64,000 nucleotides of DNA from Caccovicinus sp051878975. GTDB taxonomy: Bacteria; Bacillota; Clostridia; Lachnospirales; Lachnospiraceae. A model generated the notes under the pieces. The model made no database searches and was not told where the DNA came from. It was given only the letters and a program-made list of their open reading frames with translations. Shown in pieces: positions 1 to 9,036 of this stretch. The stretch is taken from positions 13,963-77,962 of the forward strand of contig JBJELD010000016.1 in the NCBI GenBank assembly GCA_051878975.1, written 5' to 3'. The position numbers and the translations under genes were made by a program. How positions within the stretch are numbered: position 1 is the stretch's first letter; the number at the start of each line of letters is the position of its first letter.

Positions 1-859
1 TTCCGTACAGAACGGTTCTCTTCTCCATGGCAGCAAACGGAGCCCAGCTCTTCGGATAAACGATATCGGCATCCTTGAATGCTTCCTCCATGGAGTTCAC
101 GCGCTTGAAGGAGCCGCCGCTTGCTGCAGCGTTCTTCTTTGCCACTTCCTCAACCTCCGGCATTACCTCGTAGCCTTCCGGATGAGCCAGAACGACATCC
201 ATGCCGAAACGGGTCATTAAGCCGATGACACCCTGCGGAACAGATAATGGCTTTCCGTAGGAAGGAGAGTAAGCCCAGGTCATTGCCAGTTTCTTTCCCT
301 TTAAGTTCTCTACGCCGCCGAATTCATGAATGATGTGCAGCATATCGGCCATACACTGGGTCGGATGATCAATATCGCACTGTAAATTCACCAGCGTTGG
401 CTTCTGCTCCAGAATTCCGTCCTTGTTGCCCTGGGTTACGGCGTCTACGACATCATGCATATACTTGTTGCCTTTGCCGATGTACATGTCATCACGGATA
501 CCGATGACATCAGCCATGAAGGAGATCATGTTTGCGGTTTCGCGAACGGTCTCGCCATGCGCGATCTGGGACTTGCCTTCGTCCAAATCCTGTACTTCCA
601 GACCTAACAGGTTGCAGGCAGATGCGAAGGAGAAACGGGTGCGGGTGGAGTTGTCGCGGAATAAAGAGATGCCTAAGCCGCTCTCAAATACCTTGGTGGA
701 GATGTTGTTCTCGCGCATATAACGCAGAGCATCGGCTACGGTAAATACTGCTTCCAGCTCCTCATCGGTTTTCTCCCAGGTCAGGAAGAAATCGTTGTTG
801 TACATTTCCTTGAAGTTTAATGCATTTAATTTATCGATATAAGTCTGAAGGGTTTTCAT
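1..859 (-). CDS. ygeW: YgeW, knotted carbamoyltransferase (3' end outside window)
   Basis: This is a member of the aspartate/ornithine carbamoyltransferase superfamily and the closest recognisable relative is E. coli YgeW, whose acceptor substrate is not firmly established. The visible 286 residues include the carbamoyl-phosphate loop STRTR near residue 70, the block GKSQIAHGETVRETANMISF and the HPTQCMAD segment. E. coli YgeW is about 396 residues, so roughly the last 110 residues lie beyond position 1. The start ATG (859-857) has an AAGGAG about 10 bases upstream. It is the last visible gene of the leftward run regulator-dpaL-ygeY-ygeW, which suggests a carbamoyl-transfer or carbamoyl-phosphate-forming step at the end of purine ring breakdown (inference). 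Confidence 0.93.
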   Translation of the reverse strand, partial: MKTLQTYIDKLNALNFKEMYNNDFFLTWEKTDEELEAVFTVADALRYMRENNISTKVFESGLGISLFRDNSTRTRFSFASACNLLGLEVQDLDEGKSQIAHGETVRETANMISFMADVIGIRDDMYIGKGNKYMHDVVDAVTQGNKDGILEQKPTLVNLQCDIDHPTQCMADMLHIIHEFGGVENLKGKKLAMTWAYSPSYGKPLSVPQGVIGLMTRFGMDVVLAHPEGYEVMPEVEEVAKKNAAASGGSFKRVNSMEEAFKDADIVYPKSWAPFAAMEKRTVLYG

Positions 860-915
860 AAAAGTTCTGCTCCTTTTCTTTCTATTCAGATTTCCTTGAT
901 TAACAGGATACGCAA

Positions 916-2226
916 TTATTCGCAGTAAAGGGTTGGAAGAGCGGCATAAACAGCAGCGCATCTTACCAGATCATCTTTCCAGGTCTTCTCGTTCGGTGCG
1001 TGAGCCTGAGCTTCTGCGCCAGGGCCAAAGCCGATACATGGGATACCGTTGCGGCCCATGATGGAAACGCCGTTGGTGGAGAAGGTCCACTTGTCGGTCA
1101 GAGGGCGAACCTCTCTGACTGCCTTGGTCTCGTCATTGTAGTTGCGGGCATCGCCGTAAAGCCCCTTATGAGCAGCCTCCAGTGCCTTGGTTACCTTGTG
1201 GTCTTCCGGAATGACCCAGGTTGGGAAGTAGCATTCGATCGGATATACCAGGTTGGTATAGGAAGGACGGGAGTACTCATACATGGATACCTTCACGTCC
1301 TTGCCGTACTTCTGTACGCTCGGCAGTGCGCGGATTTCATCCAGGCAGCTTTCCCAGGTCTCGCCTGCAGTCATGCGGCGGTCCAGAGAAACAGAGCAGG
1401 AGTCTGCAACGGCACAGCGGCTTGGGGAGGTGAAGAAGATCTCGGAGGTAGTAACGGTGCCGCGTCCTAAGAAGCGTGCTTCCTTCCACTCCGGATTGTA
1501 CTTCTCATCCAGCATTTTTACCAGACCCTTGATCTCAGTTCCGTCTTCCGCATCGTTCTCATTTAATGCACGGATATCCTGAAGGATGTCTGCCATCTTG
1601 TAGATGGCATTGTCGCCTCTTTCCGGTGCAGAGCCGTGGCAGGAAACACCGGTTACATCTACGCGGATCTCCATACGTCCTCTCTGGCCTCTGTAGATAC
1701 CGCCGTCTGTCGGCTCGGTGGAAACCACGAATTCCGGACGAACCTTGTCTTCATTGATGATGTACTGCCAGCACAAGCCGTCGCAGTCCTCTTCCTGAAC
1801 CGTACCGGTTACCAGAACCGTGTACTTGTCGCTTAACAGGCCCAGATCTTTCATGATTTTTGCACCATATACGGCAGATACGATGCCGCCTAACTGGTCG
1901 GAGGTTCCCCGGCCGCCGATTTCCAGCTCTGTCTCATAGCCTTCATATGGGTCAAATTTCCAGTTGTCACGATTGCCGATTCCCACGGTGTCAATGTGTG
2001 CGTCAAAGCCGATTAAGGTTTTACCGGTTCCCATGTATCCCAGCACGTTTCCCATTGGGTCGATCTCCACCTTATCGAAATCCAGTTTGCGCATTTCCTC
2101 TGCGATGCGGTCGATATGATCCTTCTCGCCGCAGCTCTCGCCCGGAAACTTCACGATGTCACGTAAGAATCTGGTCATGTCTTTTTCATAACCTTTGGCA
2201 GCTTCTCTGATTTTGTTGAAATCCAT
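916..2226 (-). CDS. ygeY: YgeY, M20-family metallohydrolase
   Basis: This is a 436-residue M20/ArgE/DapE-type zinc hydrolase of the YgeY subgroup, which tracks with selenium-dependent molybdenum hydroxylase genomes. Metal-site segments are visible: FDAHIDTVGIG near residue 75, TVQEEDCDGLCW near 145 and VVSTEPTDGG near 170. The family removes acyl or carbamoyl-type groups from amino acids, and the real substrate here is not known from sequence; neighbouring dpaL and ygeW suggest a derivative of 2,3-diaminopropionate. It is a little longer than E. coli YgeY (about 403 residues). A GGAGG lies 8 bases before the start. It sits 56 bases before ygeW and 124 bases after dpaL on the same strand. Confidence 0.92.
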   Translation of the reverse strand: MDFNKIREAAKGYEKDMTRFLRDIVKFPGESCGEKDHIDRIAEEMRKLDFDKVEIDPMGNVLGYMGTGKTLIGFDAHIDTVGIGNRDNWKFDPYEGYETELEIGGRGTSDQLGGIVSAVYGAKIMKDLGLLSDKYTVLVTGTVQEEDCDGLCWQYIINEDKVRPEFVVSTEPTDGGIYRGQRGRMEIRVDVTGVSCHGSAPERGDNAIYKMADILQDIRALNENDAEDGTEIKGLVKMLDEKYNPEWKEARFLGRGTVTTSEIFFTSPSRCAVADSCSVSLDRRMTAGETWESCLDEIRALPSVQKYGKDVKVSMYEYSRPSYTNLVYPIECYFPTWVIPEDHKVTKALEAAHKGLYGDARNYNDETKAVREVRPLTDKWTFSTNGVSIMGRNGIPCIGFGPGAEAQAHAPNEKTWKDDLVRCAAVYAALPTLYCE

Positions 2227-2350
2227 AATTCATTCCTCCATAAATTGGTTTAACAGGTTTACTTGAATTGTGGGTCGTATATTTTCGTTTTAATACCCCG
2301 TATCCCCGCGCCGGAAGTATAGGTTGATTCTTTTATGTAAAAGGAGAAGC

Positions 2351-3559
2351 TTAGCGTTCTTTTCCTTCCCATACGATGTTTTTGTAACGCTCCGGATCCG
2401 TATCACCTTCGGTGGAGAAGAGCAGTACTCTGGAGTTCTCATCCAGGCCGATGGCTTCTCTTAGATCCTTGTACTCGTCCATGGTCATAATCGATGCCAG
2501 GGCGCCGAATGGAGCAGCACCGGACTCGCCGCTGGTTACCTGTGGATCGCCTTTGATCGGAGCGGCCAGCATTCTCATGCCCTTTGCAGCTACCCAGTCA
2601 GGAGCGGAGATAAACACCTTCACATGGTTCTTTAAGATATCCCAGGAGATGGTGTTCGGCTCGCCGCAGGCAAGACCTGCCATGATGGTCTGCATGTCGC
2701 CGTCTACGATTCTCGGATTTCCGTCACCGGCAGCAGCGCCCTTGTACAGACAGGCAGCTACATCGGCTTCGACAACTACGACAACCGGAGGATTTTCCGG
2801 ATATCGGTTTGCAAAATAGCCCTGAACAGCACCTGCCAGGGAACCGACGCCGGCCTGAACAAACACGTGGGTTGGACGGCAGCAGCCGGCTTCCTCCAGC
2901 TGTTCATTGGCTTCCATGGCCATGGTGCCGTAGCCCTGCATGATCCAGGATGGAATTTCCTCATATCCGTCCCAGGCTGTATCCTGAACCACTACACCGT
3001 TCGGTGTCTTTGCAGCAGCGGCAGCTGCCATACGCACACATTCATCGTAATTGACTTCCTCGATGGTAGCAGTAGCGCCTTCCTTCTGGATGTTCTTTAA
3101 ACGAGTCTCGGTGGAACCCTTCGGCATGAAGACAACTGCTTTCTGACGAAGACGGTTTGCTGCCCATGCCACGCCGCGTCCATGATTTCCGTCGGTTGCG
3201 GTGAAGAAAGTGGCCTGACCGAATTCTTCTCTCAGCTTATCAGAGGTTAATACTTCATAAGGAAGCTCGGAAACATCCTTTCCGGTCTGCTTGGCAATGT
3301 AACGGGCCATGGCGAAGGAGCCGCCCAGTACCTTGAATGCATTTAAACCGAAACGGTAGGATTCGTCTTTTATATAGACTTCCTTCAGGCCTAAATACTT
3401 TGCCATCTCGTCCAGCTTTCTTAAAGGCGTTTCGCTGTACTGCGGAAAGCTTTCATGGAAAGCACGCGCTTTTTGAATTTCGTCCAGTGCCATAACCTTC
3501 AGCTGGGAATCGGCGGTCTTCGGCATGTGGTTTTCCACCCATTTCATAGGTTGGTTCAT
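2351..3559 (-). CDS. dpaL: Diaminopropionate ammonia-lyase
   Basis: DpaL (YgeX) is a cytosolic PLP enzyme that splits 2,3-diaminopropionate into pyruvate and ammonia. The 402-residue product matches the family length (E. coli 398), with the PLP lysine at residue 76 in SYRFGLNAFKVLGG, the TDGNHGRGVAWAA loop and the glycine-rich QAGVGSLAGAV region. The open frame extends 39 codons further upstream, but ATG at 3559 is preferred because AGGAGG lies 8-10 bases before it and the family starts there; the extension would overlap the upstream regulator. Only 19 bases separate it from that regulator, so the two are probably co-transcribed. Its place here fits pyruvate production from urate-derived diaminopropionate. 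Confidence 0.95.
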   Translation of the reverse strand: MNQPMKWVENHMPKTADSQLKVMALDEIQKARAFHESFPQYSETPLRKLDEMAKYLGLKEVYIKDESYRFGLNAFKVLGGSFAMARYIAKQTGKDVSELPYEVLTSDKLREEFGQATFFTATDGNHGRGVAWAANRLRQKAVVFMPKGSTETRLKNIQKEGATATIEEVNYDECVRMAAAAAAKTPNGVVVQDTAWDGYEEIPSWIMQGYGTMAMEANEQLEEAGCCRPTHVFVQAGVGSLAGAVQGYFANRYPENPPVVVVVEADVAACLYKGAAAGDGNPRIVDGDMQTIMAGLACGEPNTISWDILKNHVKVFISAPDWVAAKGMRMLAAPIKGDPQVTSGESGAAPFGALASIMTMDEYKDLREAIGLDENSRVLLFSTEGDTDPERYKNIVWEGKER

Positions 3560-3578
3560 TGTTTTATCCTCCTCTTTT

Positions 3579-4250
3579 TTATGCGTTGTTCTCATCGTGC
3601 TTTGCACGGCTGTTGACATCAATATAACTGTATAAGGTAAACTTGGAAATTCCGAAATACCTGGAAACCTTATCACCGGATTTCGTGATCAGAAAGGCTC
3701 CCGCATCATTTAAAAACTGAATGGCCTTTACTTTTTCTTCCTTATTCATTAAAGCGGCCGGTTTTCCTACAAGAGCAACGGACTGTTCGATCAGGCTGTC
3801 CAGAAGATCCGTGACATTGGTTACGATCTGTTCCGGCTGTTTGTCCTGAGACTGCGGTTCGGTATCGATCAGGGATTTAATTGCCTGATCGAAGGAGATC
3901 AGGCCGGTGATATCGTAATTCAGTGATAACAGGTAGCAGACCCTTCCGTTCTCATCCCGGATGTACATGGTGCTGGATTTTAAAATTCGTCCGTTGGAGG
4001 TCTTTGTTAAGTATCCCAGATGATCCTCCAGGGTTTCAGGATGCTTCTGAATGGCTTCTATGGTTTCCAGAACAATTTTAGAAGGTCCGTCTCCGATCTG
4101 CCGGTTGGTTACATGACCGTTTTCAATGTGGACAATCGAATGTTCCAGATTTTCCACTGTAAGATCGTGAATGACAATCTCACAGTTGGAACCAAATTCT
4201 TTGGCAAATCCTTTTGCAATCTGGGTTAAAAGCTCTAATGTATATTTCAT
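3579..4250 (-). CDS. YheO-like PAS/HTH transcriptional regulator
   Basis: This 223-residue protein has an N-terminal YheO-type PAS-like sensor domain (about residues 1-130, with CEIVIHDL and GHVTNRQIGDG) and a C-terminal helix-turn-helix near residues 190-215 (DKVSRYFGISKFTLYSYID). DauR-type members of this family control D-amino acid and diaminopropionate genes. ATG at 4250 is chosen because GGGGGAG lies about 6 bases upstream; an ATG 13 codons earlier has no good site. It is first in the leftward operon with dpaL, ygeY and ygeW, divergent from ssnA. It is the best local candidate to bind the 18-base motif at 4333-4350 that recurs upstream of xdh (inference). Confidence 0.85.
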   Translation of the reverse strand: MKYTLELLTQIAKGFAKEFGSNCEIVIHDLTVENLEHSIVHIENGHVTNRQIGDGPSKIVLETIEAIQKHPETLEDHLGYLTKTSNGRILKSSTMYIRDENGRVCYLLSLNYDITGLISFDQAIKSLIDTEPQSQDKQPEQIVTNVTDLLDSLIEQSVALVGKPAALMNKEEKVKAIQFLNDAGAFLITKSGDKVSRYFGISKFTLYSYIDVNSRAKHDENNA

Positions 4251-4295
4251 CTGTCTCCCCCTTTTGTGATTCCGTTTTGGTTCCTTCATGATTCC

Positions 4296-4323
4296 ATCAT
4301 ATCACAAAAAAACGGAAATGCAA
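4296..4323 (-). promoter_or_regulatory. Predicted promoter of the regulator-dpaL-ygeY-ygeW operon
   Basis: On the minus strand TTGCAT (4323-4318) and TATGAT (4301-4296) are separated by 16 bases, a good sigma-A pattern. The shared 18-base motif at 4333-4350 lies just upstream of its -35. Confidence 0.6.
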
Positions 4324-4332
4324 GAGAAAAAT

Positions 4333-4350
4333 ACAAAAATTTTTAGATTA
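4333..4350 (+). promoter_or_regulatory. Shared operator-like motif, copy 1
   Basis: ACAAAAATTTTTAGATTA is identical to positions 22412-22429 upstream of xdh. It lies between the two divergent -35 elements of the dpaL and ssnA transcripts, and a second AAAATTTTT follows at 4354-4362. Its position upstream of both promoters suits an activator site; the YheO-like regulator is the nearest candidate protein (inference). Confidence 0.55.
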
Positions 4351-4374
4351 GCAAAATTTTTTTGTTTTTTCTGC

Positions 4375-4403
4375 TTGCAATGTTGTTTGTATGGTGATAA
4401 TAT
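4375..4403 (+). promoter_or_regulatory. Predicted ssnA promoter
   Basis: TTGCAA (4375-4380) and TAATAT (4398-4403) are spaced by 17 bases, with the ssnA start about 60 bases downstream. Confidence 0.6.
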
Positions 4404-4463
4404 TAAGCTATCAGAATGATGTTGCGGGGAAAATGTACAAAATCAATAAAAAGGAGAGAGATT

Positions 4464-5795
4464 ATGATCATTATTGGAAACGGACGGCTGGTGACCAGAA
4501 ACAGCGCAGATCCATTTTACGAGAACGGCGCAGTCGTGACGGACGGCAGTGAGATTGTTAAGGTTGGGGAGACCGCCGCAATTAAAAAAGAATATCCGGA
4601 TGCCGAGTTTGTAGATGCAAAGGGCGGCGTTATTATGCCGGCTTTTATTAATCCCCACGAACATATTTACAGCGCTATGGCAAGAGGCTTAAGCATTCAT
4701 GGATATGATCCGAAAGGATTCCTGGATATTCTGGACGGAATGTGGTGGACTATTGACCGACACCTGACGATTGAACAGATCCGGCAGAGCGCCATGACAA
4801 CTTATATTGACAGCATTAAGAATGGTGTGACTACAGTATTTGATCATCATGCCAGCTTCGGAGAAATTCCGGACAGCTTATCCGCCATCGAGGATGCGGC
4901 AAGGGTACTGGGAATCCGTACCTGTCTCTGTTATGAGATCTCAGATCGGGACGGAAAGGAGAAGTCGGTTGCTTCCGTATTGGAAAATGAGCGCTTTATC
5001 AAGCATGCGCTGGCGGACGACAGTGACATGATTGCCGGCATGATGGGCATGCATGCTTCCTTTACGATTTCGGATGAGACCATGGCGTTATGTCAGGAGC
5101 ATAAGCCGGAGGGCGTGGGCTATCACATTCATGTTGCAGAGGGGATCGAGGATCTGCATCACTGCCTGAAGCATTACGGAAAGCGGATTCTGGATCGTCT
5201 GTATGACTGGAATATTCTGGGACCGAAGACCATCACGGCACACTGCATTTATGTAAATGAACATGAGATGCAGCTGTTAAAGGAGACGGATACCATGGTA
5301 GTCCACAATCCGGAGTCCAATATGGGCAATGCCTGCGGCTGTCCGCCGACTATGGCGATCGCCCATCACGGCGTGCTGACCGGACTGGGAACGGATGGTT
5401 ATACCCATGATATACTGGAGTCTTATAAGGTAGCGAATGTGCTTCACAAGCATCACCTTTGTGATGCAAACGCCGCCTGGAGCGAGGTTCCGCAGATGCT
5501 GTTCGAGGGCAATGCAAAGATTGCGGGACGATACTTTAAGAGACCGCTTGGCGTATTAAAGGAAGGAGCGGCAGCTGACGTGATTGTAACGGACTATATT
5601 CCGCGCACTCCGATGAACGCATCCAATGTGAACAGCCACATCCTGTTCGGCATGACCGGGCGGAGCGTGGTAACCACCATGTGCAGCGGAAAGCTTCTGA
5701 TGAAGAACCGGGAGCTTCTGGGCATCGACGAGGAGAAGGTGCTGGCAGATGTACGGCAGGAAGCGGAGAAGCTGTGGAAGAGTATCAATGGATAG
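4464..5795 (+). CDS. ssnA: SsnA family amidohydrolase
   Basis: This 443-residue protein belongs to the metal-dependent amidohydrolase/deaminase superfamily (SsnA subgroup, E. coli 442 residues). The metal ligands HEH at residues 65-67 follow a PAFINP turn, and further ligand regions are HIHVAEG, TAHCIYVNEHEM and LGTDGYTHD. It probably hydrolyses or deaminates a purine-ring or ring-opened intermediate; the exact substrate cannot be read from the sequence. ATG at 4464 follows AAGGAGAG by about 6 bases, whereas the upstream in-frame ATG has no site. It is first in the rightward group with ygfK, the DUF3343 gene and hydA, and is divergent from the dpaL operon. Confidence 0.93.
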   Translation: MIIIGNGRLVTRNSADPFYENGAVVTDGSEIVKVGETAAIKKEYPDAEFVDAKGGVIMPAFINPHEHIYSAMARGLSIHGYDPKGFLDILDGMWWTIDRHLTIEQIRQSAMTTYIDSIKNGVTTVFDHHASFGEIPDSLSAIEDAARVLGIRTCLCYEISDRDGKEKSVASVLENERFIKHALADDSDMIAGMMGMHASFTISDETMALCQEHKPEGVGYHIHVAEGIEDLHHCLKHYGKRILDRLYDWNILGPKTITAHCIYVNEHEMQLLKETDTMVVHNPESNMGNACGCPPTMAIAHHGVLTGLGTDGYTHDILESYKVANVLHKHHLCDANAAWSEVPQMLFEGNAKIAGRYFKRPLGVLKEGAAADVIVTDYIPRTPMNASNVNSHILFGMTGRSVVTTMCSGKLLMKNRELLGIDEEKVLADVRQEAEKLWKSING

Positions 5796-5798
5796 GCG

Positions 5799-5948
5799 GC
5801 TTGCGGAATCGTTTTATCATAGCAGCGGAGGGGACGCGCCTGGCAGACAGAGGGTCTGCTTCGGCACGCTCCGCTCGGAATGGCACTCAGCAGACCCTCT
5901 GTCTGCCAGGCGCTGGTTTCCGCTGAAAGATGGAACGGTTCCGCAAGC
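5799..5948. repeat. Long nested inverted repeat filling the ssnA-ygfK gap
   Basis: The gap folds on itself in three nested stems: 5799-5808 with 5939-5948 (10 bp), 5823-5829 with 5919-5925 (7 bp), and 5836-5860 with 5889-5913 (25 bp, perfect). The 28-base centre is unpaired in this scheme. No T-run follows, so it is not a plain intrinsic terminator. It could be a dispersed intergenic palindrome, or a stabilising or attenuating hairpin between two co-directional genes. No second copy was noticed in the window. Confidence 0.85.
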
Positions 5949-5991
5949 GGGGAGAGAACAGAAAATTGTGAGAGATTGAAGGAGAAGAGAT

Positions 5992-8982
5992 ATGAGCGAT
6001 AAAATGACACCGATTCCGTTTTCAGAATTGATGAACTGGGTTTTGGAGGAGCATAAAAAGGGAAGTGTGTTTGGAATCCGCAGACCGTTTGCAGCGGATC
6101 CGGATCATGCTTATGAGATTTTCGGGAGAAAGCTGGAAACGCCGTTTGGCCCGGCAGCAGGTCCGCACACGCAGCTGGCACAGAACATTATGGCTGCCTA
6201 TTATGCAGGAAGCCGCTTTTTTGAACTGAAAACCGTTCAGATTCTGGACGGAGAGGACCTCCCGGTTTCCAAACCGTGTATCAAAGCAGATGATGAATGC
6301 TATAATGTAGAATGGTCCACCGAGCTTTATGTGCCGCAGGCATTTGACGAGTATGTAAAAGCCTGGTTCGGCTGCCAGGTGCTGGCGAAGGAATTCGGCC
6401 TGGGTGCAATGGACGGCTTCCAGTTCAATATGAGCGTAGGCTATGATCTGGCCGGAATCCAGACCGAAAAGATCGACCGGTTTATTGAAGGACTGAAGGA
6501 TGCTTCGGAGACGCCGATTTTTAAGGAGTGCAGACAGTGGCTTCTGGACAATCTGGACCGGTTTGAAAAGCTGAGCCGCGAGGATGTGGAATGCATTTCT
6601 CCAGCAGTATGCAACAGTGCGACTCTTTCTACGCTGCACGGATGTCCTCCGGCAGAGATCGAGCGGATCGCTGTCTATTTATTGACGGAAAAGAAGGTCC
6701 ATACATTTATCAAGTGCAACCCGACACTTTTAGGCTATGAATATGCCAGAAATCTGATGGATGAGATGGGGTATGATTATGTAGCCTTCGGTGATTTTCA
6801 TTTCAAGGATGATCTGCAGTATGAGGATGCGGTTCCGATGCTTCACCGCCTGCAGGCGCTGGCGGATGAGAAGGCGCTTCAGTTCGGTGTAAAGATTACC
6901 AACACCTTCCCGGTGGACATTAAGGCCGGAGAGCTTCCGGGAAATGAGATGTACATGTCCGGAAAATCCCTGTATGCGCTGTCCATGTCCGTTGCAGCGA
7001 AGCTTTCGAAAGACTTTGCAGGCAAGCTTCGGATTTCCTATTCCGGCGGTGCGGATGCGTTCAACATTCAGGATATTGTGGAAGCAGGCATCTGGCCGGT
7101 AACCATGGCTACCACCGTGCTGAAGCCGGGCGGTTACCAGAGACTGGAGCAGATTGCAGCAGCATTTGCGGAAAAACCGGTGAAGGACTTTGCCGGTGTT
7201 GACGTGGCGCGGGCGGCAGAGCTGGTGGAAGAGGTAAAATCCAACAAGTATCATGTAAAGGCGGTAAAGCCGCTTCCTTCCAGAAAGATAAAAAAGGAAG
7301 TTCCGCTGGTGGACTGCTTCGTGGCGCCATGCAAAGAAGGCTGCCCGATCCATCAGGATATCACCGTTTATTTAAAGCTGGTGGGGGAAGGAAAGTATCA
7401 GGAAGCACTGGAAGTGATTGCGGAAAAGAACCCGCTTCCGTTTATTACCGGCACCATTTGTGCGCATAACTGTATGAGCAAATGTACCAGAAACTTCTAC
7501 GAAGATCCGGTCAATATCCGCAGAAGTAAGCTGGAGGCAGCAGAGGGCGGATATGAAGCATATATGGCATCCTTAAAGAAGCCGGAAATTTCCGAAGGAA
7601 AGACGGCAGCCGTAGTAGGCGGCGGCCCGGCCGGACTTGCAGCTGCTTACTTCCTGGCAAGAGGCGGCTATCGGGTAACGCTGTTTGAAAAGGATGAGAA
7701 GCTGGGCGGCGTAGTGCGGAACATCATTCCGGGCTTCCGTATCCGCGAGGACGCCATTGAGAAGGACGTTGCTCTGGTGAAGGCAATGGGCGTAGAGATG
7801 AAGACCTGCACGGAGGTGCGTGACTTAAAGGCACTGAAGGCGGAGTACGGCTGTGTGGTTCTGGCAGCCGGCGCTCATGAACCGGGCGTTCTGCGTCTGG
7901 AGGAAGGCCAGGCGATGAACGCACTGGATTTCCTGAGAAAGTTTAAGGAGACCGACGGTAAAGTGGAGCTGGGAACGAACGTCGTGGTGATCGGAGGCGG
8001 AAATACCGCCATGGATACGGCGCGTGCCGCAAAGAGGAACGCAGGCGTAAAGAAGGTTTCTCTGGTATACCGCCGTACTAAACGGTATATGCCGGCGGAT
8101 GCGGAGGAACTGGAGATGGCCATTGAGGACGGCGTAGAATTTGCGGAGCTTCTGTCTCCGGTGAAGCTGTCCGATGGTGTTCTGACCTGCAGAAAGATGG
8201 TGCTTGGTGATTATGATGCCAGCGGCCGGAGAGGTATTGTGGAAACAGAGGAACTGGTAAAGGTTCCGGCCGATACGGTCATCGCTGCTGTGGGCGAAAA
8301 GGTTCCGACGGCATTCTATCAGGCGAATGGTCTGGCTGTAGATGAAAGAGGACGCCTGGTTGTGAATCCGAAAACCATGGAAACCAGCGTGGACGGTATT
8401 TTTGCTGCTGGTGACGGCGTGAAGGGACCGGCCACCGTAGTGGAAGGTATCCGCGACGGCCGGATGGCAGCAGAAGGCATTGCAGGGACTGCGCTGGCGC
8501 GAGATCTTGCTGGATCCGGTGAGGAAGCTGTGATCTACGGAAAGAAAGGCAATCTGCAAAAGGAAAGCAGCAGACCGGAAAGCAGCCGCTGTCTGACCTG
8601 TTCGACCATCTGCGAAAATTGTGCAGAGGTTTGTCCGAACCGCGCTAATATTTCCATTCAGGTTCCGGGACGGAGCATGCACCAGATCATTCATGTGGAT
8701 TATATGTGCAACGAGTGCGGAAACTGCCGCAGCTTCTGTCCATATGACAGCGCTCCGTATCTGGACAAATTCACCTTGTTTGCCAGCGAAACGGATATGG
8801 AAAACAGCAAGAATCAGGGCTTTGCTGTGCGGGATCCGGAAGCCGGTGTCTGTCGGGTAAGGCTGTTCGGCAGAAGCCTGGATTACACGGTGGGAACCGC
8901 GCCGGAAGCAGTTCCGGAGGGAATTCGCCAGATCATCGATACGGTAGTAAAGGATTATTCGTATCTGCTGATGAAGCCGTGA
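5992..8982 (+). CDS. ygfK: YgfK, multi-cofactor Fe-S/FAD oxidoreductase
   Basis: This 996-residue protein is the YgfK family, annotated elsewhere as a putative selenate reductase subunit but consistently clustered with purine-catabolic genes. In order it has an N-terminal barrel-like region (about 1-430), cysteine-rich helices typical of GltD-type proteins (CKEGCPIHQDI near 447 and CAHNCMSKC near 490), an FAD dinucleotide fold (VVGGGPAGLAAAYFLARGG near 541), an NAD(P)H fold (VVIGGGNTAMDTARAAKR near 664), and a C-terminal ferredoxin region with CLTCSTICENCAEVC near 865 and CNECGNCRSFC near 906. It probably moves electrons between NAD(P)H and ferredoxin or a partner such as Xdh. The start follows AAGGAGAAG. 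Its gap to ssnA holds the long hairpin. Confidence 0.92.
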   Translation: MSDKMTPIPFSELMNWVLEEHKKGSVFGIRRPFAADPDHAYEIFGRKLETPFGPAAGPHTQLAQNIMAAYYAGSRFFELKTVQILDGEDLPVSKPCIKADDECYNVEWSTELYVPQAFDEYVKAWFGCQVLAKEFGLGAMDGFQFNMSVGYDLAGIQTEKIDRFIEGLKDASETPIFKECRQWLLDNLDRFEKLSREDVECISPAVCNSATLSTLHGCPPAEIERIAVYLLTEKKVHTFIKCNPTLLGYEYARNLMDEMGYDYVAFGDFHFKDDLQYEDAVPMLHRLQALADEKALQFGVKITNTFPVDIKAGELPGNEMYMSGKSLYALSMSVAAKLSKDFAGKLRISYSGGADAFNIQDIVEAGIWPVTMATTVLKPGGYQRLEQIAAAFAEKPVKDFAGVDVARAAELVEEVKSNKYHVKAVKPLPSRKIKKEVPLVDCFVAPCKEGCPIHQDITVYLKLVGEGKYQEALEVIAEKNPLPFITGTICAHNCMSKCTRNFYEDPVNIRRSKLEAAEGGYEAYMASLKKPEISEGKTAAVVGGGPAGLAAAYFLARGGYRVTLFEKDEKLGGVVRNIIPGFRIREDAIEKDVALVKAMGVEMKTCTEVRDLKALKAEYGCVVLAAGAHEPGVLRLEEGQAMNALDFLRKFKETDGKVELGTNVVVIGGGNTAMDTARAAKRNAGVKKVSLVYRRTKRYMPADAEELEMAIEDGVEFAELLSPVKLSDGVLTCRKMVLGDYDASGRRGIVETEELVKVPADTVIAAVGEKVPTAFYQANGLAVDERGRLVVNPKTMETSVDGIFAAGDGVKGPATVVEGIRDGRMAAEGIAGTALARDLAGSGEEAVIYGKKGNLQKESSRPESSRCLTCSTICENCAEVCPNRANISIQVPGRSMHQIIHVDYMCNECGNCRSFCPYDSAPYLDKFTLFASETDMENSKNQGFAVRDPEAGVCRVRLFGRSLDYTVGTAPEAVPEGIRQIIDTVVKDYSYLLMKP

Positions 8983-9036
8983 TTTTTTCATAGAAGAAAA
9001 GGAATCATCGAATAAACAGAAAGGTCAGGTGGCTGT

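Noticed and set aside
5594..6181. Open frames on both strands through the ssnA-ygfK gap
   Set aside because: They arise from the long GC-rich palindrome and the neighbouring genes; no ribosome site or known motif.
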